Shown here: positions 55,966 to 63,250 of the stretch, one piece after another
How positions within the stretch are numbered: position 1 is the first letter of the stretch
Layout: each line of letters begins with the position of its first letter
Assembly (NCBI GenBank): GCA_017466405.1
Contig: JAFTUF010000047.1
Location: forward strand, 1-63,250
Origin: Bacteroidales bacterium
GTDB taxonomy: Bacteria > Bacteroidota > Bacteroidia > Bacteroidales > F082
DNA: 63,250 nt
Direction of reading: 5' to 3'
Notes under the pieces: model-generated
Seen by the model: only the letters and a program-made list of their open reading frames with translations
Databases searched by the model: none
Told to the model about the DNA's origin: nothing
Translations under genes and position numbers: made by a program

Positions 55966-56616
55966 TTATAATGCAACTACGCCGCGTTCTATAGCCCACT
56001 TCAAAAGTTCCACTGTACTATTGATATCCAATTTTTTAAAGATATTCGCCTTATGCATTTCCACAGTTCGATGGCTTATATTAAGCTTAGAAGCTATCTC
56101 TTTTGAACACAAGCCTTCGCAGCACATCTGCATAACCTCTTTCTCTCTTTCGGTCAATGCCGACATTATACTTGTCGCCGAAGTCACCGATTGTTCAAAT
56201 TCCTTAATAATCTTTAATATATCAGCTCCATAATATCTAGTGCCACTATTAACTTCTTTTATTGCGGACTTTATAATTTCAATATTAGATGTTTTTGGTA
56301 CAAAACCGTCGATACCCAATTCTACTAATTTGTATAATACTTCTTTATCGGTAGAAGATGAAAGTATAATTATCTTGACATCGGAATAATTTGTCTTCAA
56401 TATTCCCACCACTTCTTCGCACGACATACCTGGCATCTGAATATCAAGAAGTATTACATCAACTTTATATTTAGGGATAATTTCCAACAACTCGTCAGCG
56501 GTAGAAGCTTCAGCAACGACTTCCAACTCATCTTTATAAGCCGACAATGATGACTTAACACCCAATCGCATCAGAGGATGGTCATCAACCAATATTATTT
56601 TTATCAGATTGTCCAT
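55966..56616 (-). CDS. NarL/LuxR-type response regulator
   Basis: 216 residues. Receiver domain 1-~125: acidic pair DD at 11-12, phospho-acceptor Asp58 in LLDIQMPG, Ser in ILSSS, and the Lys of FVPKTSN near 107. The LuxR-type HTH is at ~150-210 (ALTEREKEVMQMCCEGLCSKEIASKLNIS then RTVEMHKANIFKKL). A DNA-binding transcription regulator of the two-component type. Its start lies 32 nt inside the kinase gene, so the pair is translationally linked. It is the last gene before the promoter of the surface-protein run and is the obvious candidate regulator of it (inference from position). Confidence 0.93.
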   Translation of the reverse strand: MDNLIKIILVDDHPLMRLGVKSSLSAYKDELEVVAEASTADELLEIIPKYKVDVILLDIQMPGMSCEEVVGILKTNYSDVKIIILSSSTDKEVLYKLVELGIDGFVPKTSNIEIIKSAIKEVNSGTRYYGADILKIIKEFEQSVTSATSIMSALTEREKEVMQMCCEGLCSKEIASKLNISHRTVEMHKANIFKKLDINSTVELLKWAIERGVVAL

Positions 56617-58405
56617 ATTTTTTCAATTCAAAAGAAAACTCACTGCCTATGCCGGATTCACTTTTTACATTCAATTTCGAGCCGCACAACTCTAACATCT
56701 TTACAATCAAATCTAAGCCAAGTCCACTACCCACTTCGCCATTAGTTCCCAATGTTGTCAACGACTTACCTGACAACAAAATCTTAAGTCTTTCTTCAGA
56801 AATCCCCACTCCACTATCTTTAACTACAACCCTTATACTATCGCCCTCATCTTTAAAACACAATATGATTTCCTTACCTTCCTGAGTGAATTTCAATGCA
56901 TTGCTGATAACATTCCTTAAAACAGTAGAAATCATCCTAACATCCGAAAAAACCTCATAGCCGTTCAATTTCACATCACATTCTCTGATGACAATTCTTT
57001 TCTTGTGAGCAGCGCTCCTAAACAAAGGCACTACTTCCTCAAAACATAATTCTCTAACATCAAAGGCAATTGGCTTATATTCAATCTTATTCATCTCATA
57101 CTTCGTCCACTCTAGCAAATTAACAAGCAATTCTTCCAACGAATTAACCGACTCAGTCAACGACTCTATATACATCTTCACATCCTCAGTCTTGATATTA
57201 TCGAAATTATCATTAAGCTGATTCAGCACTAATTTTTGTGCTATGACAGGATTTTTCAAGTCGTGCGACAGAAGGGATAGCGACCTATCTTTCATCTCGT
57301 TAAGTTCCGTCAAGACAGCATTTCTTCTTTTCCTATTAATGCCATTTATAATCAACAAAATGATAATGACTATCAGCAAAATAATAGTTATAGATGTCAG
57401 CTTTAAAATATATCTGTCGTATTGTATTCTTTTCTTCTGAACCTCAATCTCTAGTTCCTTCTCTCTAATGTCGTATCTCACTTGAAAATCATTCAACATC
57501 TGCTGATTCTTTTCATTGAAAAGGCTGTCTTTTATAGCGACATGTCTTTCCAAAAAATCTATGGCAAGTTCTGGATTTGTGTTTTTATATACTTTGTATA
57601 ATGACTTTGAAACCTTCTGTACCAAAAGACTATTATTTATTTCTTTAGCAAGATTCATCGACAATTCATAATAATAAATCGCAGAATCAATCTCCTTATC
57701 CTCAATTTTCAAATCACCCAAAGAATGAGCCACCACCGACATTCCATATTTGCTATTCGCTTCCTTAAAATATCCAAACGCCTCCAACTCACAGTTCGTA
57801 GCATCTTCCAAACGACCGCACGCATGATAAACGTCACCCAACTGATTGAGTCGTATCGCTATTTTATTCGGACGGCCGAGTTCCTTATCAATCCTAAGTC
57901 CTTCTTCAGCAGCTTTTAATGCAGCATCGTAATCTCCCATCTTCATATAAGCCGTCGAAGCATTTCCATATCTAACAGCAAGCTGCGACTTACGTCCCAG
58001 ATTCTTTTCTATCTCTATGCTTTTATTGAAATATACCAAAGCAAGACTATCCTTGTCGTTGACCATATATACATTTCCAATATTATTTAATATTGAACTT
58101 TGAAGGTCCAACATACCTAAGTCCTGCGCCACATCGTAAGCCTGTATGTTATATTCAAGAGCGATGTCCATATTACCCATTCTCTGATTGGAGAAACCCA
58201 TATAATAAAGACTGTTGAAAATCAGCACAGAATCCGTAGATTCCTTCGACTTGGAATACAAATCTAGAGCTAAATCATAACACTCTGAATATTTCTCCTG
58301 CTTAAATAACTTAACTACGCGATTGTTAATGGTATCAAGGTTTTCGGCAAATAAATGGCTGCAAAAAATGAAGATAAATAATAATAAAAATACTAGCCTT
58401 TTCAT
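56585..58405 (-). CDS. TPR-containing sensor histidine kinase
   Basis: 606 residues. Signal peptide MKRLVFLLLFIFIFCSHLFA. Extracytoplasmic region ~25-310 made of TPR repeats (YYMGFSNQRMGNMDIALEYNIQA, NNIGNVYMVNDKDSLALVYFNKS and similar). One transmembrane helix ~338-358 (LTSITIILLIVIIILLI). Kinase core: H-box SLLSHDLKNPV with His near 379, N-box NALKFT, G1 DSGVGIS, G2 GSGLGLDLI. All catalytic motifs are present. Periplasmic TPR kinases of this form are common in Bacteroidota and usually pair with LuxR-type regulators, as here. The sensed signal is unknown; a protein-protein signal is plausible. Confidence 0.92.
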   Translation of the reverse strand: MKRLVFLLLFIFIFCSHLFAENLDTINNRVVKLFKQEKYSECYDLALDLYSKSKESTDSVLIFNSLYYMGFSNQRMGNMDIALEYNIQAYDVAQDLGMLDLQSSILNNIGNVYMVNDKDSLALVYFNKSIEIEKNLGRKSQLAVRYGNASTAYMKMGDYDAALKAAEEGLRIDKELGRPNKIAIRLNQLGDVYHACGRLEDATNCELEAFGYFKEANSKYGMSVVAHSLGDLKIEDKEIDSAIYYYELSMNLAKEINNSLLVQKVSKSLYKVYKNTNPELAIDFLERHVAIKDSLFNEKNQQMLNDFQVRYDIREKELEIEVQKKRIQYDRYILKLTSITIILLIVIIILLIINGINRKRRNAVLTELNEMKDRSLSLLSHDLKNPVIAQKLVLNQLNDNFDNIKTEDVKMYIESLTESVNSLEELLVNLLEWTKYEMNKIEYKPIAFDVRELCFEEVVPLFRSAAHKKRIVIRECDVKLNGYEVFSDVRMISTVLRNVISNALKFTQEGKEIILCFKDEGDSIRVVVKDSGVGISEERLKILLSGKSLTTLGTNGEVGSGLGLDLIVKMLELCGSKLNVKSESGIGSEFSFELKKYGQSDKNNIG

Positions 58406-58406
58406 A

Positions 58407-58432
58407 GTGACTCATTTAGAGTCACAAAGTTA
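58407..58432 (-). promoter_or_regulatory. Kinase promoter with overlapping palindrome (candidate operator)
   Basis: TAACTTTG on the minus strand (58425-58432) is a -7 box. A perfect 7-bp inverted repeat GTGACTC-ATTTA-GAGTCAC spans 58407-58425, touching the -7 box, covering the expected transcription start and ending one base before the ATG. It could be a binding site for a repressor (perhaps autoregulation) or an RNA hairpin that limits translation. Confidence 0.6.
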
Positions 58433-58720
58433 TAAAAATAATGTAAAATATATAATTAAATAATAAAAAAAATCACTCGATACACACTTTATATTCTATC
58501 CCAACTTATGAGTTCGCCATCGGTATATCTCGATTTATAATTACATAAAACTCTATGCAAATGCAAAATATGATTTTAGAATTGCATAGAAAATTATGCA
58601 AATATAAAATAAAAAAAATCCAAAAAATTTCTGAAATTTTGAAATTCTGAGTTTCTTAGGTTTAATAAAAGGTCTATTATCAGGAGATAACAAGTTTCAC
58701 CGTTTAGGATCTGAAAGATT
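58433..58720. other. AT-rich spacer between the kinase gene and metK
   Basis: Very AT-rich. The only structure noted is a perfect 8-bp inverted repeat CTATGCAA/TTGCATAG (58553-58560 with 58582-58589). No gene or RNA was recognised. Confidence 0.5.
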
Positions 58721-58753
58721 AAAAAAAAGAGTCCCCGAAATTTCGAGAACTCT
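58721..58753 (-). terminator. metK terminator
   Basis: On the minus strand AGAGTTCTCGAAA pairs with TTTCGGGGACTCT (58728-58753, two G-U pairs), followed by TTTTTTT. It lies ~37 nt after the metK stop. Confidence 0.85.
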
Positions 58754-58790
58754 ATTTACCTTTAGTCTTTCGTCATTCGACTTTAGACTA

Positions 58791-60083
58791 TCATATTCCT
58801 AAGACTTTCTTGACATCTTCTATTGCGTCTAATTTTTCCCATGAGAAGAACTCGACGTTTTTGTAGATTTTGCCATCTTCTTTGAAAGTATCTTTATCTT
58901 CGTAATAGACTTCAACTTTCTCGATGCGAGGGTCACGGCCGAAATGTCCGTAAGATGCTGTTGGTTCGAAGATTGGATTCTTCAAACCGAATCTCTTTAC
59001 TATAGCGTAAGGACGGAGGTCGAAGAGAGATTTCAATCTTTCTGCTATCTCAGCGTCACTGACTTTCTTGCCGTTAGCATCTTTAACATGAGATGTTCCG
59101 TTTGTATTTACGTAGAAACCAACAGGTTCTGCCACGCCGATAGCGTAAGCGATTTGAACCAAAGCCTCATCGCAAGCACCAGAAGCAACTAAGTTCTTGG
59201 CGATATAACGTGCGGCGTAAGCTGCTGAACGATCGACTTTTGAGGAGTCTTTTCCTGAGAAAGCACCGCCTCCGTGTGCGCCGCGACCGCCGTAAGTGTC
59301 AACGATAATCTTTCTTCCTGTGAGACCGGTGTCGCCATGAGGACCGCCGATAACGAACTTGCCTGTAGGATTGACGAACAACTTCATGTCAGGTTTGAAA
59401 AGAAGCTTAACGCGTTGTGGCAAAAGTTTCTTCACTCTTGGAATGAGGATAGTTCTCACGTCGTGTTCGATAGCTTTAATCATAGCTTCGTCATCGTCGA
59501 GGAATTCGTCGTGTTGCGTTGAAATGACGATTGTGTCTATGCGGAGAGGTTTCCAATTTGGACCATATTCCACAGTGACTTGTGACTTAGCGTCTGGACG
59601 AAGATATTTCATCTTCTTGCCTTCGCGACGGATTTGTGAGAGTTCGTGTAATAAGATGTGCGACAACTCAGCCGTGAGAGGCATATAGTCGTCTGTTTCT
59701 TTACAAGCGAAACCGAACATCATACCTTGGTCGCCAGCACCTTGTTCTTCTTCTTTGTTACGTTCAACGCCGCGGTTGATGTCTTGCGATTGTTCGTGAA
59801 TTGCAGAAATTATACCGCATGACTTGCTATCGAATTGATATTCTGCTTTGTTGTAACCTATGCGTTCTATGACGCGGCGAGCTGTCTTTTGAATATCAAC
59901 ATAACCAGAAGACTTAACTTCTCCTGCGATTACAGCGAGACCTGTTGTGACTAATGTCTCGCAAGCTACTTTAGATTCAGGATCTTGACGAAGCATTTCG
60001 TCTAAGACAGCGTCGGAAATTTGGTCGGCCACTTTATCTGGATGGCCTTCTGAAACTGATTCGGATGTGAAATAGTAACCCAT
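58791..60083 (-). CDS. metK: S-adenosylmethionine synthetase
   Basis: 430 residues, the length usual in Bacteroidota. Makes SAM from methionine and ATP in the cytoplasm. Motifs: SESVSEGHPDKVADQISDA at the N-terminus, GAGDQGMMFG (ATP site), GGPHGDTGLTGRKI, and the P-loop-like GGGAFSGKDSSKVDRSAAY. It stands alone with its own promoter, a probable SAM-responsive leader and a strong terminator, so its product is expected to feed back on its expression. Confidence 0.97.
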   Translation of the reverse strand: MGYYFTSESVSEGHPDKVADQISDAVLDEMLRQDPESKVACETLVTTGLAVIAGEVKSSGYVDIQKTARRVIERIGYNKAEYQFDSKSCGIISAIHEQSQDINRGVERNKEEEQGAGDQGMMFGFACKETDDYMPLTAELSHILLHELSQIRREGKKMKYLRPDAKSQVTVEYGPNWKPLRIDTIVISTQHDEFLDDDEAMIKAIEHDVRTILIPRVKKLLPQRVKLLFKPDMKLFVNPTGKFVIGGPHGDTGLTGRKIIVDTYGGRGAHGGGAFSGKDSSKVDRSAAYAARYIAKNLVASGACDEALVQIAYAIGVAEPVGFYVNTNGTSHVKDANGKKVSDAEIAERLKSLFDLRPYAIVKRFGLKNPIFEPTASYGHFGRDPRIEKVEVYYEDKDTFKEDGKIYKNVEFFSWEKLDAIEDVKKVLGI

Positions 60084-60163
60084 TTACAAATTAAATTTTA
60101 AGTTAATAAATATTAATTTGCGGACAGTTTTGAGATTGAATAATAGTAGGAAAAAAACATTGT

Positions 60164-60209
60164 TTTAGCATTTTTTTCTTGTGGTTGCAATCAATCAAAT
60201 CTTTCCACG
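60164..60209 (-). ncRNA. Probable SAM-II riboswitch in the metK leader
   Basis: On the minus strand the leader begins with a GTGG (60205-60208) that pairs with CCAC (60181-60184). The loop carries GATTTGATTGATTGCAA and the 3' side has AAAAAAATGCTAAA. This order (stem, GAUUU...UUGCA loop, closing stem, A-rich joiner, UGCUAAA forming the pseudoknot) is the SAM-II consensus as I know it. It starts about 6 nt after the predicted transcription start, and metK is the expected target. The remaining ~80 nt to the ATG show no obvious structure. Confidence 0.7.
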
Positions 60210-60221
60210 TTTTTGCGGGTG

Positions 60222-60229
60222 CAAAGATA
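60222..60229 (-). promoter_or_regulatory. -7 box of metK
   Basis: TATCTTTG on the minus strand fits TAnnTTTG. It places the 5' end of the transcript at the first base of the riboswitch. The -33 element is unclear. It lies back to back with the gldA promoter. Confidence 0.65.
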
Positions 60230-60273
60230 CGATAGTTTTTTAAATTGCGTTAAGTTTTTTAGTAGAAAAATGT

Positions 60274-60281
60274 TATTTTTG
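60274..60281 (+). promoter_or_regulatory. -7 box of gldA
   Basis: TATTTTTG fits TAnnTTTG. The transcription start would be ~60288, which rules out the upstream frame extension to 60213 and supports the ATG at 60300. Confidence 0.6.
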
Positions 60282-60299
60282 CAAAAAGAAAAAAAGTCT

Positions 60300-61208
60300 A
60301 TGTCGATAATAGTTCAGAACATCACAAAACAATACGATAATCAGTTGGCTCTCAACGACGTTTCATTGACCATCAATAAAGGAGAGATTGTAGGATTATT
60401 AGGTCCTAACGGAGCAGGAAAATCAACCTTGATGAAGATAATCACCTGTTTCATCCCTCCTACCAAAGGAACCATCAGCGTTGAAGGCTACGACATTTGG
60501 GAACAATCGATGGAAGTAAGGAAACGCGTCGGTTATCTTCCTGAACACAATCCTTTGTATTTGGATATGTATGTTAAAGAATATTTAGAATTTGTCGGCG
60601 GCATACATCATCTCAAAGGACAGGAACTGAACAAACGCATCGACGAGATGATTGAGATGACAGGCTTGGGAGTTGAGATGCACAAGAAAATCGGAGCATT
60701 GTCGAAAGGATACAGACAAAGAGTAGGTTTAGCTCAAGCCATGATTCACAATCCTTCGGTATTGATTCTCGACGAACCGACATCCGGACTTGACCCTAAC
60801 CAATTGATTGACATCAGAGGATTAATTAGAGACTTAGGAAACGAGAAGACTGTTCTGTTATCGACACACATCATGCAGGAAGTCGAGGCACTTTGCGACA
60901 GAGTCGTTATTATTAATAAAGGTGTAGTCGTTGCTAACGACAATATCGAGAACTTGACCAAAGAATCCGACAATGTATTGGTCGTGGAATTTGACGGTAA
61001 AGTTACGATTGAAATGTTAAGAAACATCGTTGGTCTGAAGCAAGCGAAATCAATAGACGAGCACAGATGGATTTTGGAACCTAAGGCAGAATTGGATATC
61101 AGACAAGACCTGATGCGCTGGGCAATTAATAATAATGTGATAATTAAGAGCATGCAGCGCGAGGAAACCAGCATTGAAGAGTGTTTCCAGAGACTCACTA
61201 AAGTTTAG
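60300..61208 (+). CDS. gldA: GldA-type ABC transporter ATP-binding subunit
   Basis: 302 residues from the ATG at 60300. Walker A GPNGAGKST, Q-loop region, signature LSKGYRQRVGLAQAM, Walker B VLILDEPTSGLDP, H-loop STHIMQE. The C-terminal ~90 residues are the GldA-type extension (EQ-poor, ending SIEECFQRLTKV). In gliding Bacteroidota GldA works with the membrane proteins GldF and GldG; the complex also occurs in non-gliders. No permease gene follows here, so partners must be elsewhere. The TAG stop is made by the start of a GTTTAGAGTT repeat. Confidence 0.85.
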   Translation: MSIIVQNITKQYDNQLALNDVSLTINKGEIVGLLGPNGAGKSTLMKIITCFIPPTKGTISVEGYDIWEQSMEVRKRVGYLPEHNPLYLDMYVKEYLEFVGGIHHLKGQELNKRIDEMIEMTGLGVEMHKKIGALSKGYRQRVGLAQAMIHNPSVLILDEPTSGLDPNQLIDIRGLIRDLGNEKTVLLSTHIMQEVEALCDRVVIINKGVVVANDNIENLTKESDNVLVVEFDGKVTIEMLRNIVGLKQAKSIDEHRWILEPKAELDIRQDLMRWAINNNVIIKSMQREETSIEECFQRLTKV

Positions 61209-61411
61209 AGTTCATAGTTTAGAGTTTAGAGTAGTTAGAAAGTTGAGAGGTATATAGTTTGAAAGTTTATCTGTTGGGACGCGTCAAAATTCAGAGATAA
61301 ACTTTTAAACTTTCTATCTTTAAACTTCAGAACTACTATAAACTATTAACTTGAAACTATGAACTAAAATACTACTCTACACTCTCAACTTTAAACTCTA
61401 AACTTTTTTTT
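61201..61411 (+). terminator. Nested palindrome after gldA ending in a T-run
   Basis: An imperfect ~210-bp palindrome. Outer arms are GTTTAGAGTT-rich (61201-61233) and its inverse with ACTCTACACTCTCAAC and AACTCTAAAC (61373-61403); inner perfect arms are AAGTTTATCT (61263-61272) and AGATAAACTT (61295-61304). An eight-T run at 61404-61411 follows. It probably ends the gldA transcript, but it is built of simple-repeat sequence. Confidence 0.55.
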
Positions 61412-61420
61412 CGTAGGGTA

Positions 61421-61451
61421 TTGTTTTATAAGAAAAAAAGTTTTAATTTTG
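61421..61451 (+). promoter_or_regulatory. Promoter of the rplM-rpsI-rpsB operon
   Basis: TTG at 61421-61423 and TAATTTTG at 61444-61451, 23 nt between starts. A ~55-nt leader follows before rplM; it could hold an L13-type autoregulatory structure, but no convincing fold was found by eye. Confidence 0.75.
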
Positions 61452-61513
61452 CACCCGTTTTATACAGGTAGAAAACAAATGTTGAATAAACAGCATAATT
61501 TATTATTAATCAA

Positions 61514-61966
61514 ATGGATACATTAAGTTACAAAACAATTAGCGTCAACAAGGAACATGCCAACAAGAAGTGGTATATCGTTGATGCTGAGGGCCAAACT
61601 TTAGGTAGATTAGCTTCTGAAGTAGCACAGGTCCTTAGAGGTAAGAGGAAGACATGCTTTACTCCCCACAGTGATTGTGGCGACAATGTCATAATTATCA
61701 ATGCCGAGAAAGTCGTCCTCACCGGCAAAAAATTAACAGAGAAGACTTACGTTCACCACACAGGTTATCCTGGCGGTCAAAGATTCAGAACAGTCGAAGA
61801 GCAATTGAAGAGAAAGCCTATCGCAGTTCTTGAACATGCTATCAAAGGAATGCTTCCAAAAACAGTTCTTGGAAATGCAATATTCCGTAATTTGTACGTT
61901 TATGCAGGTCCTGACCACAAACATCAGGCACAACAACCTATCGAACTTAAAATCAACACCAAATAA
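61514..61966 (+). CDS. rplM: 50S ribosomal protein L13
   Basis: 150 residues. Motifs: KKWYIVDAEGQTLGRLASEVAQVLRGK, GDNVIIINAEKVVLTGKK, YVHHTGYPGG, AIKGMLPKTVLGNA, and YAGPDHKHQAQQP. Complete and of normal length. First gene of the conserved rplM-rpsI pair; 5 bp before rpsI. Confidence 0.98.
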   Translation: MDTLSYKTISVNKEHANKKWYIVDAEGQTLGRLASEVAQVLRGKRKTCFTPHSDCGDNVIIINAEKVVLTGKKLTEKTYVHHTGYPGGQRFRTVEEQLKRKPIAVLEHAIKGMLPKTVLGNAIFRNLYVYAGPDHKHQAQQPIELKINTK

Positions 61967-61971
61967 TTATC

Positions 61972-62358
61972 ATGGAAGTAATCAACGCTTTAGGTAGAAG
62001 AAAGACTGCTGTTGCACGTATTTATGTAAAAGCAGGTAACGGAAACATTACGATTAACAAGCGCGACTATAAGGAATATTTCCCAACAAGCATCCTTCAT
62101 TACGTTGTTGAACAACCTTTAATGTTAACCGAAACTCTCGGTCAATTCGACATTAAAGTCAACTTAGACGGTGGTGGTATCAACGGCCAAGCTGAAGCAT
62201 TACGTTTAGCTATCAGCCGTGCATTGTGCGAAATCAATCCAGAATATCGTCCAATCCTCAAGGCAAAAGGTTTAATGCGTCGTGACCCACGTATGGTCGA
62301 GCGTAAGAAACCAGGTCAGCCAAAAGCTCGTAAGAAATTCCAATTCAGCAAACGTTAG
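61972..62358 (+). CDS. rpsI: 30S ribosomal protein S9
   Basis: 128 residues. GRRKTAVARIYVKAGNGNI near the N-terminus, GGGINGQAEALRLAISRAL in the middle, and the basic C-terminus LMRRDPRMVERKKPGQPKARK ending KFQFSKR, whose last Arg reaches the P-site tRNA. Complete. Confidence 0.98.
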   Translation: MEVINALGRRKTAVARIYVKAGNGNITINKRDYKEYFPTSILHYVVEQPLMLTETLGQFDIKVNLDGGGINGQAEALRLAISRALCEINPEYRPILKAKGLMRRDPRMVERKKPGQPKARKKFQFSKR

Positions 62359-62393
62359 TCTATCAAAAGGCAAGCATTTGTGTTTAGCATCCA

Positions 62394-62426
62394 AATCGTT
62401 GAGATCTATTAAGCTACTCAGCGATT
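62394..62426 (+). promoter_or_regulatory. Hairpin in the rpsI-rpsB gap (candidate S2 leader)
   Basis: AATCGTTGAG (62394-62403) pairs with CTCAGCGATT (62417-62426): 10 bp with one G-U pair and a 13-nt loop, and no T-run after it. It sits 36 nt before the rpsB start in a 104-bp gap that is long for this operon. It could be an autoregulatory leader for S2 or an RNA processing site. Confidence 0.45.
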
Positions 62427-62462
62427 GCATCAGTGAAAGTAAACATTTAAAAAAATTAACTC

Positions 62463-63250
62463 ATGACACAAGTAACATTCGAACAATTATTAGATGCAGG
62501 TTGTCACTTTGGACACTTAAGAAGAAAGTGGAATCCAAACATGGCTCCTTACATCTTCATGGAACGTAATGGTATCCATATTATAGACTTGTATAAAACA
62601 CAAGCCAAGATTGACGAAGCAGCTAACGCAGTACGTCAATTAGCAAGATCAGGAAAGAAAATCCTCTTCGTTGCAACAAAAAAACAAGCTAAAGACATCG
62701 TTGCTGAACTCGTAAAGAAGGTTAACATGCCTTACGTAACAGAACGTTGGCCAGGTGGTATGCTCACCAACTTCTCAACAATCCGCAAAGCTGTCCGCAA
62801 GATGGTTAGCATCGACAAGATGATGGCAAGCAGCGCATTCAACAACCTTTCAAAACGTGAACGTTTACAAATCGAACGCGAACGCGAAAAGTTAAACAAG
62901 AACTTAGGTAGTATCGCTGACCTCAACCGTCTCCCAAGCGCAGTATTCGTAGTTGACGTTATCAAAGAACATATCGCTATAGCAGAAGCTAGAAAACTTA
63001 ACATCCCTACTTTCGCTATCGTCGATACAAACTCAAACCCTAACATCATCGACTTCCCTATCCCAGCTAATGACGACGCTTCAAAATCAATCGAACTCAT
63101 CATCAGCAAAATGGTTGAAGCTATCGAAGAAGGTTTGACAGAACGTAAAAACTCACGCGATAAAGAAGACATCGTCGAAGACGAAATGATGGACGATGAA
63201 AACGTAATGGAAAACAAGGGCGAAGAAGAAGAAAAAGAAGAAAAACGTCC
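62463..63250 (+). CDS. rpsB: 30S ribosomal protein S2, 3' end beyond the window
   Basis: 262 codons from the ATG at 62463, open to the window edge. Motifs: LLDAGCHFGHLRRKWNPNM, IHIIDLYKT, ILFVATKKQAKDIV, YVTERWPGGMLTNFSTI, LPSAVFVVDV, and IPTFAIVDTNSNP with IDFPIPANDDA. The core is complete. The C-terminal tail is strongly acidic (EDEMMDDENVMENKGEEEE), a common S2 extension in this phylum. The stop is not seen. Confidence 0.97.
   Translation, partial: MTQVTFEQLLDAGCHFGHLRRKWNPNMAPYIFMERNGIHIIDLYKTQAKIDEAANAVRQLARSGKKILFVATKKQAKDIVAELVKKVNMPYVTERWPGGMLTNFSTIRKAVRKMVSIDKMMASSAFNNLSKRERLQIEREREKLNKNLGSIADLNRLPSAVFVVDVIKEHIAIAEARKLNIPTFAIVDTNSNPNIIDFPIPANDDASKSIELIISKMVEAIEEGLTERKNSRDKEDIVEDEMMDDENVMENKGEEEEKEEKR

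Noticed and set aside
60213-60299. N-terminal extension of gldA
   Set aside because: The extension overlaps the predicted promoter, and ABC ATPases of this family start at the MSIIVQN strand.
61452-61513. L13 autoregulatory leader before rplM
   Set aside because: Only a weak TGTT/AACA pairing was found by eye; not enough to call.

Overview
The window reads as a chromosomal segment of an AT-rich member of the Bacteroidota, most likely an uncultured Bacteroidales. Evidence: most confident genes have a -7 box of the form TAnnTTTG a short way upstream (the Bacteroidetes sigma-factor consensus), there are two type IX secretion (T9SS) C-terminal sorting domains, a GldA-type ABC ATPase, and a 430-residue MetK of the length usual in this phylum. 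No rRNA, tRNA, CRISPR array or transposase was seen.

Layout. (1) 1-5.2 kb is an accessory block on the minus strand: a RhuM-family protein with a phospholipase-D-like tail, a PD-(D/E)XK nuclease-like protein, and a two-gene unit of a small PxxGGL-anchored protein plus a FISUMP lipoprotein. The last ~57 codons of the lipoprotein look like the variable region of a diversity-generating retroelement (DGR) target. (2) 5.5-8.9 kb holds an exported GH2 beta-mannosidase and CutC. (3) 9.2-11.2 kb holds dinD and a broken yhcG-like gene, both behind copies of the same 43-bp promoter cassette, then a flavodoxin-fold reductase. (4) 11.6-17.3 kb holds a 40-residue membrane protein on the minus strand, then a sialic acid catabolic cluster on the plus strand: N-acetylneuraminate lyase, RnBP/AGE-type epimerase, MFS transporter and a lipoprotein kelch mutarotase. 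(5) mutS2 follows at 17.5-19.9 kb.

(6) 20.1-55.9 kb is dominated by one minus-strand run of five exported proteins (750, 7649, 511, 448 and 2513 aa in transcription order). The 7649-aa protein has 13 Pmp/beta-helix-like units and a CARDB array. The first and last proteins carry T9SS sorting domains; the three between do not. The last four genes are 3-9 bp apart. Just upstream are a TPR sensor histidine kinase and a LuxR-type regulator. (7) 58.8-60.2 kb is metK behind a probable SAM-II riboswitch. (8) 60.3-63.25 kb is gldA and the rplM-rpsI-rpsB ribosomal operon; rpsB is cut by the window edge.

A second theme is the intergenic DNA. It is packed with several families of degenerate simple repeats and small palindromes. 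Many genes end inside such a repeat, and in at least two genes a repeat copy lies in frame within the coding sequence. The functional picture is a host- or mucus-associated bacterium that forages glycans (sialic acid, N-glycan core mannose), displays a very large modular surface apparatus probably under two-component control, and carries a hypervariable lectin-fold lipoprotein.
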